DNA of 5,290 nt from Pseudomonadota bacterium. GTDB taxonomy: Bacteria > Myxococcota_A > Polyangia > Haliangiales > Haliangiaceae. Both the position numbers and the translations under genes were made by a program. The notes under the pieces were generated by a model that was not told the DNA's origin, made no database searches, and saw only the letters and a program-made list of their open reading frames with translations. The stretch spans positions 1 to 5,290 of the forward strand of contig JAEYYV010000282.1 in NCBI GenBank assembly GCA_023428295.1. The letters run 5' to 3'. Within the stretch, counting starts at the first letter, position 1; each line of letters begins with the position of its first letter. This document shows positions 5,100-5,290 of this stretch, in pieces.

Positions 5100-5290
5100 T
5101 CAGGAACCGCCGCCGCCGCGTCGCCAGGCACCCGAGACCCAGCCGCCGACACGGCCGAGCAGCGATCGGCGCGTGCCCGCCCGCGCGAGCTCCTCTTCGG
5201 AGAGACCAGGGTCCAGCGTCGGGATCGGCAGCGACTCGTCGGGCGCGGCGCCGAGCAACCCTTCCACGCGTGGCGTGCGCGGTGCGGCGC
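5100..5290 (-). CDS. C-terminus of an unrecognised protein (partial at right edge)
   Basis: On the minus strand an open frame enters from the right edge and ends at TGA 5102-5100, giving 62 visible codons. The frame has mostly G/C third positions, as in the neighbouring genes. The visible part reads ...EGLLGAAPDESLPIPTLD, then PGLSEEELARAGTRRSLLGR, then VGGWVSGAWRRGGGGS. It is hydrophilic with one amphipathic helix (SEEELARA), a short Gly/Trp patch and a Gly-rich end. No family is recognisable from this piece. It could be the tail of a larger protein whose domain lies outside the window. It points the same way as the permease, from which the 140-bp inverted repeat separates it. Confidence 0.5.
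   Translation of the reverse strand, partial: AAPRTPRVEGLLGAAPDESLPIPTLDPGLSEEELARAGTRRSLLGRVGGWVSGAWRRGGGGS

Noticed and set aside
1..5290. Search for CRISPR arrays, tRNA or rRNA genes, toxin-antitoxin pairs and transposase genes
   Set aside because: No regularly spaced repeats, cloverleaf sequences, rRNA segments, toxin-antitoxin-like small gene pairs or transposase motifs were seen on either strand.

Overview
The window is high-GC bacterial DNA (third codon positions mostly G/C) from what looks like an ordinary chromosomal stretch. Secreted HEAT-repeat and Pro/Ala-rich lipid-interface-like proteins, near-absent Shine-Dalgarno sequences and a high share of genes without recognisable names suggest a large-genome Gram-negative such as a member of the Myxococcota (Polyangia-like). 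That placement is an inference from style, not from a marker gene.

Layout from left to right: (1) 1-539, minus strand, 5' part of an exported HEAT-repeat protein, cut by the left edge. (2) A 71-bp divergent spacer. (3) 611-1420, plus strand, a class I SAM-dependent methyltransferase with an N-terminal four-cysteine zinc ribbon. (4) A 114-bp spacer with a 12-bp direct repeat and a 10-bp palindrome. (5) 1535-1954, plus strand, a small Trp-rich charged protein with the same W-VK-R-W motif at both ends. (6) A convergent spacer holding a GC-rich hairpin. (7) 2024-3358, minus strand, a signal-peptide protein with a Pro/Ala repeat, a TPR-like helical part and about eight Gly-rich hydrophobic segments. 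(8) 3411-4895, minus strand, an AI-2E family (PF01594) permease with a long extra-membrane insertion. (9) 4951-5090, a 140-bp nested inverted repeat. (10) 5100-5290, minus strand, the C-terminus of an unrecognised protein cut by the right edge.

The three right-hand genes are co-directional (5100-5290, then 3411-4895, then 2024-3358), but the large inverted repeat separates the first two and a 52-bp gap with a possible promoter separates the last two, so they need not be one operon. No common pathway links the genes. Nothing here amounts to a defence, biosynthetic or secretion system. The most distinctive non-coding object is the nested palindrome at 4951-5090, which resembles REP/MITE-type elements. 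A second recurring signal is that several starts lack a Shine-Dalgarno sequence and have a -10-like hexamer 7-9 bases upstream, as expected for leaderless transcripts.

[Form note: the original answer gave no feature confidence values; the uniform 0.5 is a placeholder required by the schema, not an estimate.]
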